Shown here: piece by piece, positions 29,122-37,700 of the stretch
How positions within the stretch are numbered: position 1 is the first letter of the stretch
Layout of the letters: each line of letters begins with the position of its first letter
NCBI GenBank assembly: GCA_020638525.1
Contig: JACKIL010000008.1
Span: 38,272 to 102,271 of the forward strand
Direction of reading: 5' to 3'
Length of the DNA: 64,000 bases
Origin: Caulobacterales bacterium
Lineage (GTDB): Bacteria > Pseudomonadota > Alphaproteobacteria > Caulobacterales > Parvularculaceae
Made by a program: the position numbers and the translations under genes
Notes under the pieces: model-generated
Databases searched by the model: none
The model's input: only the letters and a program-made list of their open reading frames with translations
What the model was told of the DNA's origin: nothing

Positions 29122-29546
29122 GCCGCGAGCCTGAAAAGGCGAGCGCTTCGAACGGGGCCGCAACGACCTCGCAACGCATCGACAAATGGCTCTGGTGCGC
29201 GCGTTTTGCGAAAACGCGCACGCTCGCCGGCAAATTCGCGACCTCAGGCGCGATCCGCCTCACCCGCGATTTCGAAACGGCGCGAGTCGAAAAGGCGAGC
29301 ACATCTGTGCGCGTCGGCGACAGACTCGCCTTCCTCATCGGCGAGAGAATGCATGTCGTTGAAATAATGGGCTTCGGCGAGCGGCGCGGCCCGGCAAGCG
29401 AAGCGCGCCTTCTTTACACGGATCATTCGCCGCCGCTTGCCCCAAAGGAAGATGCGCTCCTTCCCGCAATGCGTGAGAAAGGCGCCGGGCGACCGACAAA
29501 GAAAGACCGCCGCGCGACGGACCGTCTGAAAACCGAAGAAGCCTGA
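29118..29546 (+). CDS. S4-domain RNA-binding protein (Hsp15-like)
   Basis: 142 residues. The S4 RNA-binding domain occupies roughly residues 20-80: RIDKWLWCARFAKTRTLAGKF (read in part) and GAIRLTRDFETARVEKASTSVRVGD. This is the small-subunit S4/HSP15 pattern used to bind ribosomal RNA, in E. coli to rescue stalled 50S-peptidyl-tRNA. The C-terminal part is basic and extended (GRPTKKDRRATDR). The GTG start overlaps the helicase stop (GTGA), so the two are translationally coupled, which supports a joint role in RNA or ribosome quality control. The coupling is seen; the joint role is inferred. Confidence 0.88.
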   Translation: MSREPEKASASNGAATTSQRIDKWLWCARFAKTRTLAGKFATSGAIRLTRDFETARVEKASTSVRVGDRLAFLIGERMHVVEIMGFGERRGPASEARLLYTDHSPPLAPKEDALLPAMREKGAGRPTKKDRRATDRLKTEEA

Positions 29547-29579
29547 CGGCGCAAGACGAGACCAAGAGGAAACATCACC

Positions 29580-30029
29580 ATGTTCGACCGCCTGAAATCG
29601 CTCTTCTCGCCAAAGACGGCGGAGCCTTCCCAAGCCCCCTCGCCCGAATTGGCGGTCGCAGCGCTTCTCATCGAAGCGGCGCGCGCCGATGAACAATACA
29701 CAGACAGCGAGAAGGCGCTGGTCGAGGCCGCCCTCTGCGAACAGTTCGCGTTAAGCAAGGAAGACGCCGCAGCGCTCAGGCAAAAGGCGGAAGCCGCGCA
29801 GGCCGAGGCGATGGATCTTCATCAGTTCACGAAGGTTGCGAAGAACATGCCCGCCAGTGAGAAGATCGCGCTCGTCGAGCGTCTGTGGATAATAGTGCTC
29901 TCCGACGGAACCCGCGATCCGCATGAGGATACGCTCGTGCGTTCGGTGTGCGGTCTCATATATGTGAGCGACCCGGAGAGCGGCGCGGCGCGCCAGCGTG
30001 CGCAAGCCGCGCTTTCCTCACGGAGGTAG
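29580..30029 (+). CDS. TerB-family (tellurite resistance B-like) protein
   Basis: 149 residues, mostly alpha-helical. The TerB-like domain covers about residues 24-140: VAALLIEAARADEQYTDSEK with acidic residues placed as in the TerB metal-binding site, and a second similar stretch, LVERLWIIVLSDGTRDPHEDT. Family members are acidic helical proteins linked to membrane-associated stress systems; no tellurite operon is present, so 'tellurite resistance' should be read only as a family name. It follows the S4 gene by 33 bp with GAGGAAA upstream and precedes ferredoxin. This placement is typical in alphaproteobacteria, but the function is unknown. Confidence 0.8.
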   Translation: MFDRLKSLFSPKTAEPSQAPSPELAVAALLIEAARADEQYTDSEKALVEAALCEQFALSKEDAAALRQKAEAAQAEAMDLHQFTKVAKNMPASEKIALVERLWIIVLSDGTRDPHEDTLVRSVCGLIYVSDPESGAARQRAQAALSSRR

Positions 30030-30096
30030 CGCTTGCGCCGTCCGGACAAACGGTTAAGAAGAATCCCGAAGTGTCGGGCCGAAGGATAAATCGCTT

Positions 30097-30435
30097 ATGA
30101 CGTACGTGGTCACTGAAGCATGCATCAAATGCAAATACACCGATTGCGTTGAGGTGTGCCCCGTCGATTGTTTCTATGAAGGCGAGAATATGCTCGTCAT
30201 CCACCCCGACGAATGCATCGATTGCGGCGTGTGCGAACCGGAATGCCCGGCCGAGGCCATCATCCCCGATACGGATGACTCGGACGGCAAATGGACGGAG
30301 CTCAACGCCAAATACGCGACGAGCTGGCCGAACATCACCCAGAAGAAAGAGGCCATGCCGGACGCCGACAACCTCGTCAGCGAGCCGGACAAGTTCGACA
30401 AGTATTTCAGCGCGAACCCCGGCGAAGGCGACTGA
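30097..30435 (+). CDS. fdxA: 7Fe-8S (3Fe-4S/4Fe-4S) ferredoxin
   Basis: 112 residues, the standard length of FdxA. Cysteine ligands are visible: ACIKCKYTDCVEVCPVDCF in the first half and ECIDCGVCEPECPAEAI in the second, which together hold one 3Fe-4S and one 4Fe-4S cluster. The C-terminal part (about 60-112) is the family's usual tail containing the WPNIT motif. It is a soluble electron carrier, expressed constitutively in related bacteria. It lies 67 bp after the TerB-like gene and upstream of carD, an order commonly seen in alphaproteobacteria. No anomalies were seen. Confidence 0.95.
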   Translation: MTYVVTEACIKCKYTDCVEVCPVDCFYEGENMLVIHPDECIDCGVCEPECPAEAIIPDTDDSDGKWTELNAKYATSWPNITQKKEAMPDADNLVSEPDKFDKYFSANPGEGD

Positions 30436-30866
30436 TCCCCGGGGCCGTGGGGCTTCCCGCGGCGGCTTTATCGTGAGCGTTTCGCAACCGCGTGATGTCC
30501 CTATCGCGCGGGGGAATTTTATGCTATCTTAATCCAAAGATCGGTGAAGATTCGCCGCGCGGCTTTTAGACCAGAGGGTTAAGGACCAGATACAAGCCGC
30601 TGAAATAGCGTGATAAAATTCGGAAGAGGCCGCTCATTGGGGCGACGCGGTAACCGGGTGGCAGACTCGGCTGTCGCAACCGGTGATGTGCGGTATTCCG
30701 GCTATTTCAGCGATCTGGCCCACACGCGACTGAGTTCGAACAGCCTCCCCTTGGGGCGCTCCCAAAGCGCGGCCAGGGCGGCTGCGGCGCTCTCCGATCC
30801 CGCAATTTGGCGTTGTCCGCCTTCGGGCCCTTACGGGCTGGCGGCTTGAGATTGAGAGAGTGACTG
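30436..30866. other. 431-bp intergenic region between fdxA and carD with hairpin potential
   Basis: No gene could be supported. AT-rich bases near 30515-30535 (including TATCTT at 30525-30530) might be a promoter. Several short perfect hairpins follow: CCCCTTGGGG (30747-30756), GCGCT/AGCGC (30756-30770 region) and CCGCC/GGCGG (30817-30821 with 30840-30844), the last about 20 bp before the carD start. The region may be a structured 5' leader of carD or hold a small RNA. It was compared from memory with 6S, SRP, RNase P and tmRNA hallmarks and matches none. Confidence 0.4.
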
Positions 30867-31976
30867 ATGGCGACCAAAACGGCTGCAAAATCGACAAAGG
30901 CGACTAAAGCTCCGGCCAAGGCTCCCGCCAAGACGGCGAAGAAGAGCGCGGCCAAGACCGTGAAAGCATCGGCCGGCAAGGCCGCCGACAAGCCGGCGGA
31001 AAAGAAGGCCGCCAAGCCGAAGGCCGCGGCGGCGAAAGCCGCCAAGAAGGCGCCGACGGTGAAAAAAACGCCCGCCCCCGAAAAATCGACCACTCAGAAG
31101 CCCGCTCCCGAGAAGAAAGCAGCCGCCAAGCCGGCGAAGACGAAAGCCCCGGCGAAATCGGCCGCTGAAGCAGCGCCGGCAAAGCCCGCCGCGACCAAGG
31201 CGCCGGCCGCAAAGACGGCGGCAAAAGCCGCCGCCAAGCCGGCCGCTGCGAAGAAGGCCGTAAAAGCCGCCGAGCCCAAAGCGAAGGCGACCAAGGCCGC
31301 GAAAAAGGCTGAGGCCCCCGCCAAGGCTGCGCCGAAAAAGAAAATGCTCGTCGGCCAGAAGCCGCGCGGCGACAAGGCGAACGGAACGCTCGCCCCGTCC
31401 GCCCCGCCGAGCCCGACGAAAGCCACCGGCCCGATCGCAGACGCAGCGGTGACGGCGTCTCCGCCTTCGGCTGAAGCCAAGCAGGACTTCAAGGTCAACG
31501 ATTACATCGTTTACCCGGCGCATGGCGTCGGCCGCATTGTCGGCATCGAAAAGCAGCTTATCGCCGGCGTGACGAACGAGCTTTTCCTGATCGACTTCGA
31601 GCAGGAGAAAATGCGCCTTCGCGTGCCGACCGGCAAAGCGAAAGCTGTCGGCATGCGCGGGCTTTCCGACGCGAACCAGATCAAGAAAGCGATCGAGCTT
31701 CTCAAAGGCCGTGCACGGATCAAGCGCACCATGTGGAGCCGCCGCGCGCAGGAATATGAAGCCAAGATCAATTCCGGCGACATCATCTCGGTGGCGGAAG
31801 TCGTTCGCGACCTCTTCCGCGCATCGGACCAGCCGGAGCAGAGCTATTCCGAACGCCAGCTTTTCGAAGCAGCGCTCGACAGGCTCGCGCGCGAAGTCGC
31901 GGCCATCAACAAGACGGACATGGCGGCGGCGATCGGCCTTCTCGAAAACACGCTTCAGCAGCGCAAGGCGGCTTAG
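30867..31976 (+). CDS. carD: CarD-family transcriptional regulator with histone-H1-like N-terminal tail
   Basis: 369 residues, about twice the usual CarD/CdnL length. Residues 1-165 are almost only Ala, Lys and Pro with repeated AAK/KAAKPA units, like the C-terminal tail of histone H1. A short linker follows, and the conserved domain begins near residue 208: FKVNDYIVYPAHGVGRIVGI (RNA-polymerase-interacting, Tudor-like), then the helical DNA-contacting part RARIKRTMWSRRAQEYE and SGDIISVAEVVRDLFR. CarD binds the RNA polymerase beta subunit and stabilises open promoter complexes, notably at rRNA and growth genes. GAGAGAG lies just before the ATG, supporting this long start. The tail's role (non-specific DNA binding) is inferred. 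Confidence 0.93.
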   Translation: MATKTAAKSTKATKAPAKAPAKTAKKSAAKTVKASAGKAADKPAEKKAAKPKAAAAKAAKKAPTVKKTPAPEKSTTQKPAPEKKAAAKPAKTKAPAKSAAEAAPAKPAATKAPAAKTAAKAAAKPAAAKKAVKAAEPKAKATKAAKKAEAPAKAAPKKKMLVGQKPRGDKANGTLAPSAPPSPTKATGPIADAAVTASPPSAEAKQDFKVNDYIVYPAHGVGRIVGIEKQLIAGVTNELFLIDFEQEKMRLRVPTGKAKAVGMRGLSDANQIKKAIELLKGRARIKRTMWSRRAQEYEAKINSGDIISVAEVVRDLFRASDQPEQSYSERQLFEAALDRLAREVAAINKTDMAAAIGLLENTLQQRKAA

Positions 31977-31990
31977 CCCCGCCTTCGCGC

Positions 31991-32734
31991 CTAAAGCAGC
32001 TCGACCTGCATGGGATGGGTCAGCTCGATCGACGGACCGTTGACCGGGCTGACAAACCCTCGAACGCGCAGGCGCGCGCCGCCAAGGCTTTCAAGATCGA
32101 TCGTCCCGGCGCTTTTCCAGCGGCGCGCAATTGTTGACGTCGCGCTCGCGGTCACGTCCGTCCGGTAGTCCTCGCCGAAATTAAGATAGACGCGAGAGCC
32201 GCCCTTGCCGGCGCCCACGCCTATTCCCTCGACGAGATGATAGCCGCCGACCGCGTCTTCACAGTCTTCCGGACGTGCGGCGTCTCGCACCCGATAAAGC
32301 GGAATCGCCCAGAGCCCGCGCCCTGCTTCACGCGCCTCGCTTTCAGCAGCGAGAAGGCGGCGGATCACCTCGAAATCCTCCGTTTCCGGATAAACGCGCG
32401 CCGCGCCTCGCTTTAACAATTCTTCTTCTATCCGAACGCCATTTCGGTCCGTCGCGCGAATGACGCGCCGTCCCCAGCGGTCCTTTGGCGCGGCGTCTTC
32501 AATGGCGACGATGTTTCGGGCAAGGCCCGCCAGAATGTCCCGCGCCTCATAGGCGAAGGGCGGCGGCTTTCCCGCCGCAGCGGCAAGGCTCGGCGAGAGA
32601 ATGTCCGCGAACCGAAATTCTTCTTCGCCCTGACGGAAAGCGTCGCCGGAAAGGACCTCCCGTGCGCCGCTCGCCAGTGCAGGCGGTGAAATGATGGCGG
32701 CGCCCGATGCGATCAGGAACTTGCGTCTTCTCAT
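31991..32734 (-). CDS. exported thermonuclease-family (SNase-like) protein
   Basis: 247 residues. The N-terminus has a twin-arginine-like start (MRRRKFLIASGAAI) and a signal peptide to about residue 22. An SNase-like region follows: FRFADILSPS, KDRWGRRVIR (D85 and R86 match the usual D.xGR signature) and LLKRGAARVYPE. Later VYLNFGEDYRTDVTA resembles the second domain often found after SNase in alphaproteobacterial exported proteins. Only some nuclease active-site residues can be recognised, so nuclease activity is uncertain. The start overlaps the pbpC stop by four bases, so the two genes are translationally coupled, downstream of alpha-2-macroglobulin. Confidence 0.7.
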   Translation of the reverse strand: MRRRKFLIASGAAIISPPALASGAREVLSGDAFRQGEEEFRFADILSPSLAAAAGKPPPFAYEARDILAGLARNIVAIEDAAPKDRWGRRVIRATDRNGVRIEEELLKRGAARVYPETEDFEVIRRLLAAESEAREAGRGLWAIPLYRVRDAARPEDCEDAVGGYHLVEGIGVGAGKGGSRVYLNFGEDYRTDVTASATSTIARRWKSAGTIDLESLGGARLRVRGFVSPVNGPSIELTHPMQVELL

Positions 32735-34779
32735 CCGCCGGCGGCGACCCGAACTTTGGCGCGCGCGCTGCGTCCTGCCGCATCGACCACGACAACATCG
32801 TAAAAGCCTGCGCCTTCGGGCCGCCAGACGGCGCGCCCGCCCGCTTCCTCAACCGGCACCGGCTCGCCGCCGACATACCAGCGATAATCGCCCGCCCCGC
32901 CGCGCGCAGCGAGCGCGAAGCCGCGGCCATTCTCGCCGTCGCCATAGAGTTCGACGCCATTGCGCGGAAAGGTGATCTCCGGCGGCGTCGCGCGGCGCGG
33001 CGCGGAAAGGCGCGCGATTGCAATCGGCGCATCATCCGCTTGCGGAATTTCCCTGCCGCGCGCGTCCGGATAGAGCCGCGCGAGCACGTCGAATACGTCC
33101 ATCAGCAAGGGCGCCGCTGCTTTCCGGCCCGTTTCGCCGGGGCGCGCGGCGCCGTCCGCCCTGCCAACCCAAACGACAACCGTGAAGGCGCTCGAGTGCC
33201 CGGCGGACCAGGCGTCGCGGAAGCCATAAGACGTGCCGGTCTTGAAAGCGACGCGCGGCGCCGACTGCATCAGGTCGGAAGGCGCGCGCCCTTCGAGCGC
33301 GGGCGCGCCCGCGAGGATCGCGCTGATGCGCGAGGCGCTTTCCGTCGAGAAAATCTGAAAGTCTTCGTGGCGCTTTCCGCGCGCCTTGTCGTCGTCCGTG
33401 AAGGCGAGCGGCGCGATGTCGCCGCCATTCGCAAGGCCCGCATAAAGCGCGCCGAGATCGCGCATGGTGACGCCCGCCCCGCCGAGCGCAAGCGTCAAGC
33501 CGAAGCGCGAGTCCGCTCGCTTCGGCCCCGCAAGCGCGACGCCCGCCGCTTCGAGCACCGCCGCGAGACGATCCGCGCCGAGACGATCGAGGACGCGCAC
33601 CGCCGGCAGGTTCAAAGAGTGCTGCAGGGCTTCGGTCACGCTCACTTCGCCCTTGAAAGTTCGGTCGAAGTTTTCCGGCGAGTATCCGCCAAAGGATTGC
33701 GGCATGTCGTCGAGCAATGTGTTCGGCCCGATAAGCCCGTCTTCGAAAGCGAGGCCGTAAATGAAGGGCTTCAATGTCGAGCCCGGCGAGCGAACGGCGC
33801 GCGTGAGATCGATCCATCCGCCTTCAGCGTCGACGCCCGATGAGCCGACAAGCGCCCTCACCTCGCGCGTCGTGTTATCGATGACCATGAGCGCGGTCGT
33901 CGCGCCATCGTCGAGATTGTTGGCATAAGTCTGCGCAAGCTGTTCGACAGTTGTTTGCAGGGTGAGGTCGAGCGTCGAATGGACGATGTGGCGCTCGTGT
34001 TTTTCAGCGGCGAGTTCGCGCGCGAGATGATAGGCGGCGCGCGGCATTTCGGTGCGCGCGCTCGGCAACGGCGCGGCATCCCCTTCCTCGGCGAGCTGCG
34101 TCGTCAGCGTTCCGCTGGCGGCGAGGCGGTTCAGAATGTCAGCGCGCGCCGCGCGTGCGGCTTCGGGCTTCCTGTCTGGCCTGCGCCCTTCCGGCGCCTG
34201 CGGCAATGCAATAAGCAATGCCTGCTCGGCGTCGGTCAGGTGCAGCGGCTCCTTGCCGAAATAGGTAAGGCTCGCCGCGCGCACGCCTTCAAGATTGCCG
34301 CCATAAGGCGCAAGCGTGAGGTAAAGCTCGAGGATTTCGCGCTTCGACAGCCGCTCCTCGATCTGCCGTGCGCGGACCATCTCGATCGCTTTCGAGAAGA
34401 GCGTGCGCGGGCGCGGCTCAAGCAATCGGGCGGCCTGCATGGTGATGGTCGATGCGCCGGAAACGATGCGGCCGGCGCTCGCCGCGCTCCACCCGGCGCG
34501 CGCGACGGCGGCGATGTCGACGCCGCGATGATCAAGGAAACGCTTGTCTTCGATCTCGATGACGCGCTCGACGAAAGTCGGGTCCACATCATCGAGCTTC
34601 GCCGCGAAGCGCCAGCGCCCTTCGGGCGTTGCGAAAGCATGAACCCAGCGCCCTTCGCGGTCGAGCACGAGCTCGCTCGCCTCATTCGCGCGTCCGAGCG
34701 GCGGCGGAAAGAGAAAATCGGCGGCGACAAGCAGCGCCGCGAGGAGCGCTGCTATCGCCGGGATCTTCTCGATGCGCAT
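32731..34779 (-). CDS. pbpC: penicillin-binding protein 1C (bifunctional class A PBP)
   Basis: 682 residues. One N-terminal membrane helix (about 7-25) is followed by a glycosyltransferase domain with the catalytic glutamate E77 in EIEDKRFLDHRGVD and GASTITMQAARLL. The transpeptidase domain has SxxK at S334-K337 (PGSTLKPF), SLN (388-390) and KTG (513-515, AFKTGTSYGF). The C-terminal 100 residues form the PBP1C-specific (BiPBP_C) domain. It synthesises and cross-links peptidoglycan; E. coli PBP1C binds few beta-lactams. It lies 12 bp after the alpha-2-macroglobulin gene, the same partnership as yfhM-pbpC, thought to repair and protect a breached wall. Confidence 0.93.
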   Translation of the reverse strand: MRIEKIPAIAALLAALLVAADFLFPPPLGRANEASELVLDREGRWVHAFATPEGRWRFAAKLDDVDPTFVERVIEIEDKRFLDHRGVDIAAVARAGWSAASAGRIVSGASTITMQAARLLEPRPRTLFSKAIEMVRARQIEERLSKREILELYLTLAPYGGNLEGVRAASLTYFGKEPLHLTDAEQALLIALPQAPEGRRPDRKPEAARAARADILNRLAASGTLTTQLAEEGDAAPLPSARTEMPRAAYHLARELAAEKHERHIVHSTLDLTLQTTVEQLAQTYANNLDDGATTALMVIDNTTREVRALVGSSGVDAEGGWIDLTRAVRSPGSTLKPFIYGLAFEDGLIGPNTLLDDMPQSFGGYSPENFDRTFKGEVSVTEALQHSLNLPAVRVLDRLGADRLAAVLEAAGVALAGPKRADSRFGLTLALGGAGVTMRDLGALYAGLANGGDIAPLAFTDDDKARGKRHEDFQIFSTESASRISAILAGAPALEGRAPSDLMQSAPRVAFKTGTSYGFRDAWSAGHSSAFTVVVWVGRADGAARPGETGRKAAAPLLMDVFDVLARLYPDARGREIPQADDAPIAIARLSAPRRATPPEITFPRNGVELYGDGENGRGFALAARGGAGDYRWYVGGEPVPVEEAGGRAVWRPEGAGFYDVVVVDAAGRSARAKVRVAAGG

Positions 34780-34791
34780 CTGCGCCTCAGC

Positions 34792-37700
34792 CTATTCGGA
34801 CGCGGCGATCGAAACGCGCCCGACCGCGGTGCGCCCGACGACGCCTGACTTGTACATGTCTTCGATGACCGCCCCGGGCATGACGAAGCTGCCAGGCGTT
34901 ACGGCGCGAACGACATAAGCGAGCGTGAAACGCTGCTTGTAAAGGTCGAGCGCCGCAACGAAACGATCATCGCGGGCTTCGGCGATTTTCGAATCGCTGA
35001 TCTCGCCGATCCAATTATAGGGCCCTGAGTTGCCCCGGCCTGCGCCATCTTCGGGCGAGAGGATCGTCTCGATCTCGAAGCCCGCCGGCAGAAGGTCGGC
35101 GATCACCGCCGGGTGGAGCCGGTCGGCCTGCGCTGCGCCCGTCAGAACGATGACGAGGCGGTCATTCTGCTTCACGCTCGCAAGGTCAGCCGGGCGGCCG
35201 TCGCGGGTCGCGATGCGCTTCATGATCGTGAAGCCGGCCGAGACCGGCGGCGGAGCGGATGTGGGCGCGCCCGACACCGTCACGGTACGGAAGATCGGCC
35301 CGTCGCCATCGTTGCGGAAAGTGACATCCTTGGCGAGGTCGCCCGCGTTGAGCGCGAAGCTCGGCGCAGGCGAGTTATTCGACTTCGCGCCATTCCGAGA
35401 GATTGCGACCGGCCCGGACTGTTTCAGAAGCGCCTGCGCCGCGAGGAGTACGAAAGCTTTCTCCTGCGTATGAAGGCTCTCCGGATCGCGCATCATGTCG
35501 GAGAAGCGCGCCGAGATATTCTCGACGAGCTCATTCCGCTCAGCTTCCGCCGCGAGGGCGAGAATGCCGGCGATGTCACGCAGCGGCGTCTGGTAGTAGT
35601 CGCCGGTGTTCTTCCAGCCGATGGCTTCGACCGCCTTATCGAAGGCGCTCGCCGAACGCGCGCGGTCGCCCATAAGCGCAAGCGCGGCTGCGATATGCGC
35701 GCGGGCGAGCGGGCTCGGCGTTTCTTTGAGGAGCGCGTCATGGAAGTAGCGCAGATCGGAAATGTCCGCCCTGCCCGCGCGAGCGAGAACGTACATCGCA
35801 TACGCCGCGGAACGGCGGCGCAGATAGTCGTTCGTGTCGTTCGACCAGTCGCCCGTCGCCGCGCGCATGGTGTAGCTGACCGACGTCCAGCGATCGATCC
35901 GCGCGATCTGCGCAAGCGCATCATAGGCGCGGTCGAGCGCTTCCTCCGGCACGGCGTAGCCTTGCTGCTGCGCGCGATAGAGGAAATCCGTCACATAGGC
36001 GCCGAGCCAGGGCGAGGCCCAGCCATCGCCTTCATGCCAGAGGCCGAAAGCGCCGTCGGAGCCTTCGCGGTCGAGGAGCTTGTTGACGGCGGCCTGAACG
36101 CGCGGGCGCACCGCACGCTCCGGCCCGCGCCCGACTTCCCCGCCGAGCTGGTCGATGAAGAGCAGCGGCATCGCCGAACTCGTCAGCTGTTCCGAGCAAC
36201 CATAGGGGTAACGGTAAAGCGCATCGAGGAGCGGGCCCGGCTCAACGCCCCTGAGGCGCGAGAAGGAAACCGTGACCTCCGATGATCCGGGCACGAATGG
36301 CTGGATGAGCGCCGCATTCGCGACGAAGGCTTCGCCCGGCGCAAGGCTCGCCGTGCTCGTGTTCGTCACCGGGAAGTAAGGCGTGCGCACCTGAATGGGA
36401 TAGCTGCGCGAAACCGTAAAATTGCTCGGGCCCGCGACGTCGAGCGAGACGGAGCCGATGCCCGTCGCGCCGGCCGTCATCGAAAAGCGCTGCATTTCTT
36501 TCTCGCTCTTGGCGAGAGAGAAAGTCTGGCTCGCATCGAGCTGAACGGGCTCGGCGCCTTTGACCGCGACTTTGTAATCGCCCGCCGCGCCGTCGACATT
36601 GTCGATGAGGAGCGTCGTGTCCGCCTTGTCGCCGGGCGCAAGGAAGCGCGGCAGCGCAAGTTCGGCCGGCACTGGATCGCGCACTGTGAGCGGGCGCGCG
36701 GCGGAGCCGAGCTTGTCGGCGCTCCACGCGACCGCCATCAGGCGAAGCTCGCCGTTGAAATCCGGAATCTCGACCGGCACTTGCGCCGTTCCATCGGCGC
36801 CGACCGTGACGAGGCCGGAATAGAGCGCGACCGATTTCGTCGGAACGACGGTCAGCCCCTCGCCGCCCAGTTGGTCGCCGCCGAAACGGGTCGGCGCGCC
36901 AAGGTTGGCGTGGAGGATTCGTCCGTAGTCGTCCCTTATATCGACGCCGAGACGCTTCTTGCCATAGTAATAGTCGACGGGATCCGGCGAGGCGAACTTC
37001 GTCAGGCGAAGAATGCCTTCATCGACAGCGGAGAGCGTCAGCATGACGGATTCGCCGCGTTGCGCGCCCGCGATCTTCACCGGCATCGTCACTTTCTGGC
37101 GCGGACGCAGCAGGTCCGGCGCGTCGACCGTGACGTCGAGTTTTCTCGCCGACATGTCGAACGGCACATAGGCGACCGCCATCGCGCGGCGCGGAACCGG
37201 GCGGTTCACGACATCGCGCGGCGTCACGATCGTTGCGAGCACATAGAAGCCGGCGCCCCATGACGGGTCGGTGTCGATGATGATCTCGCGGCCTTTTTCT
37301 TCAACTTTCACGCGCTGAACAAGCTGCACCTTGTCCGTCGCAACCGCGATAATCGCCTCGCCCGCGTAAGGCGGATTGAGGACGAGCCGCGCGCGCGCGC
37401 CCGGCGTCACTTTCTCTGTCGGCGGCGTGATCGACGCCTGATCGGGCGTGTCGGCGCCAGCCGCATAGGAGCGCCACCCGACATAGAAGCGAATGTCGGA
37501 GCGCGCGCCCGTCGCCGGGTCAGTCACCATCATGCGATAGGAGCCGGGATCAAGGCGCTGCGTGATCTTCACCGGCGCCTTGCCTTCGGCTTTCGCTTTT
37601 CCTTCGCCGACAAGAATATCCTTGAAGGAACGCCGCCAGCGCCATTCGCCGTCTTCGCGATACCAGTCGAACCAATAGTCTTCCTCGACGAGGCGCCATT

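Noticed and set aside
30640..30800. 6S RNA or other known structural RNA
   Set aside because: The conserved 6S motif around CCCTGAGCCGATA and the hallmarks of SRP RNA, RNase P RNA and tmRNA are missing.
30610..30849. 79-codon open frame upstream of carD
   Set aside because: It has no ribosome binding site, no recognisable domain and runs across several hairpins; more likely leader or spacer.
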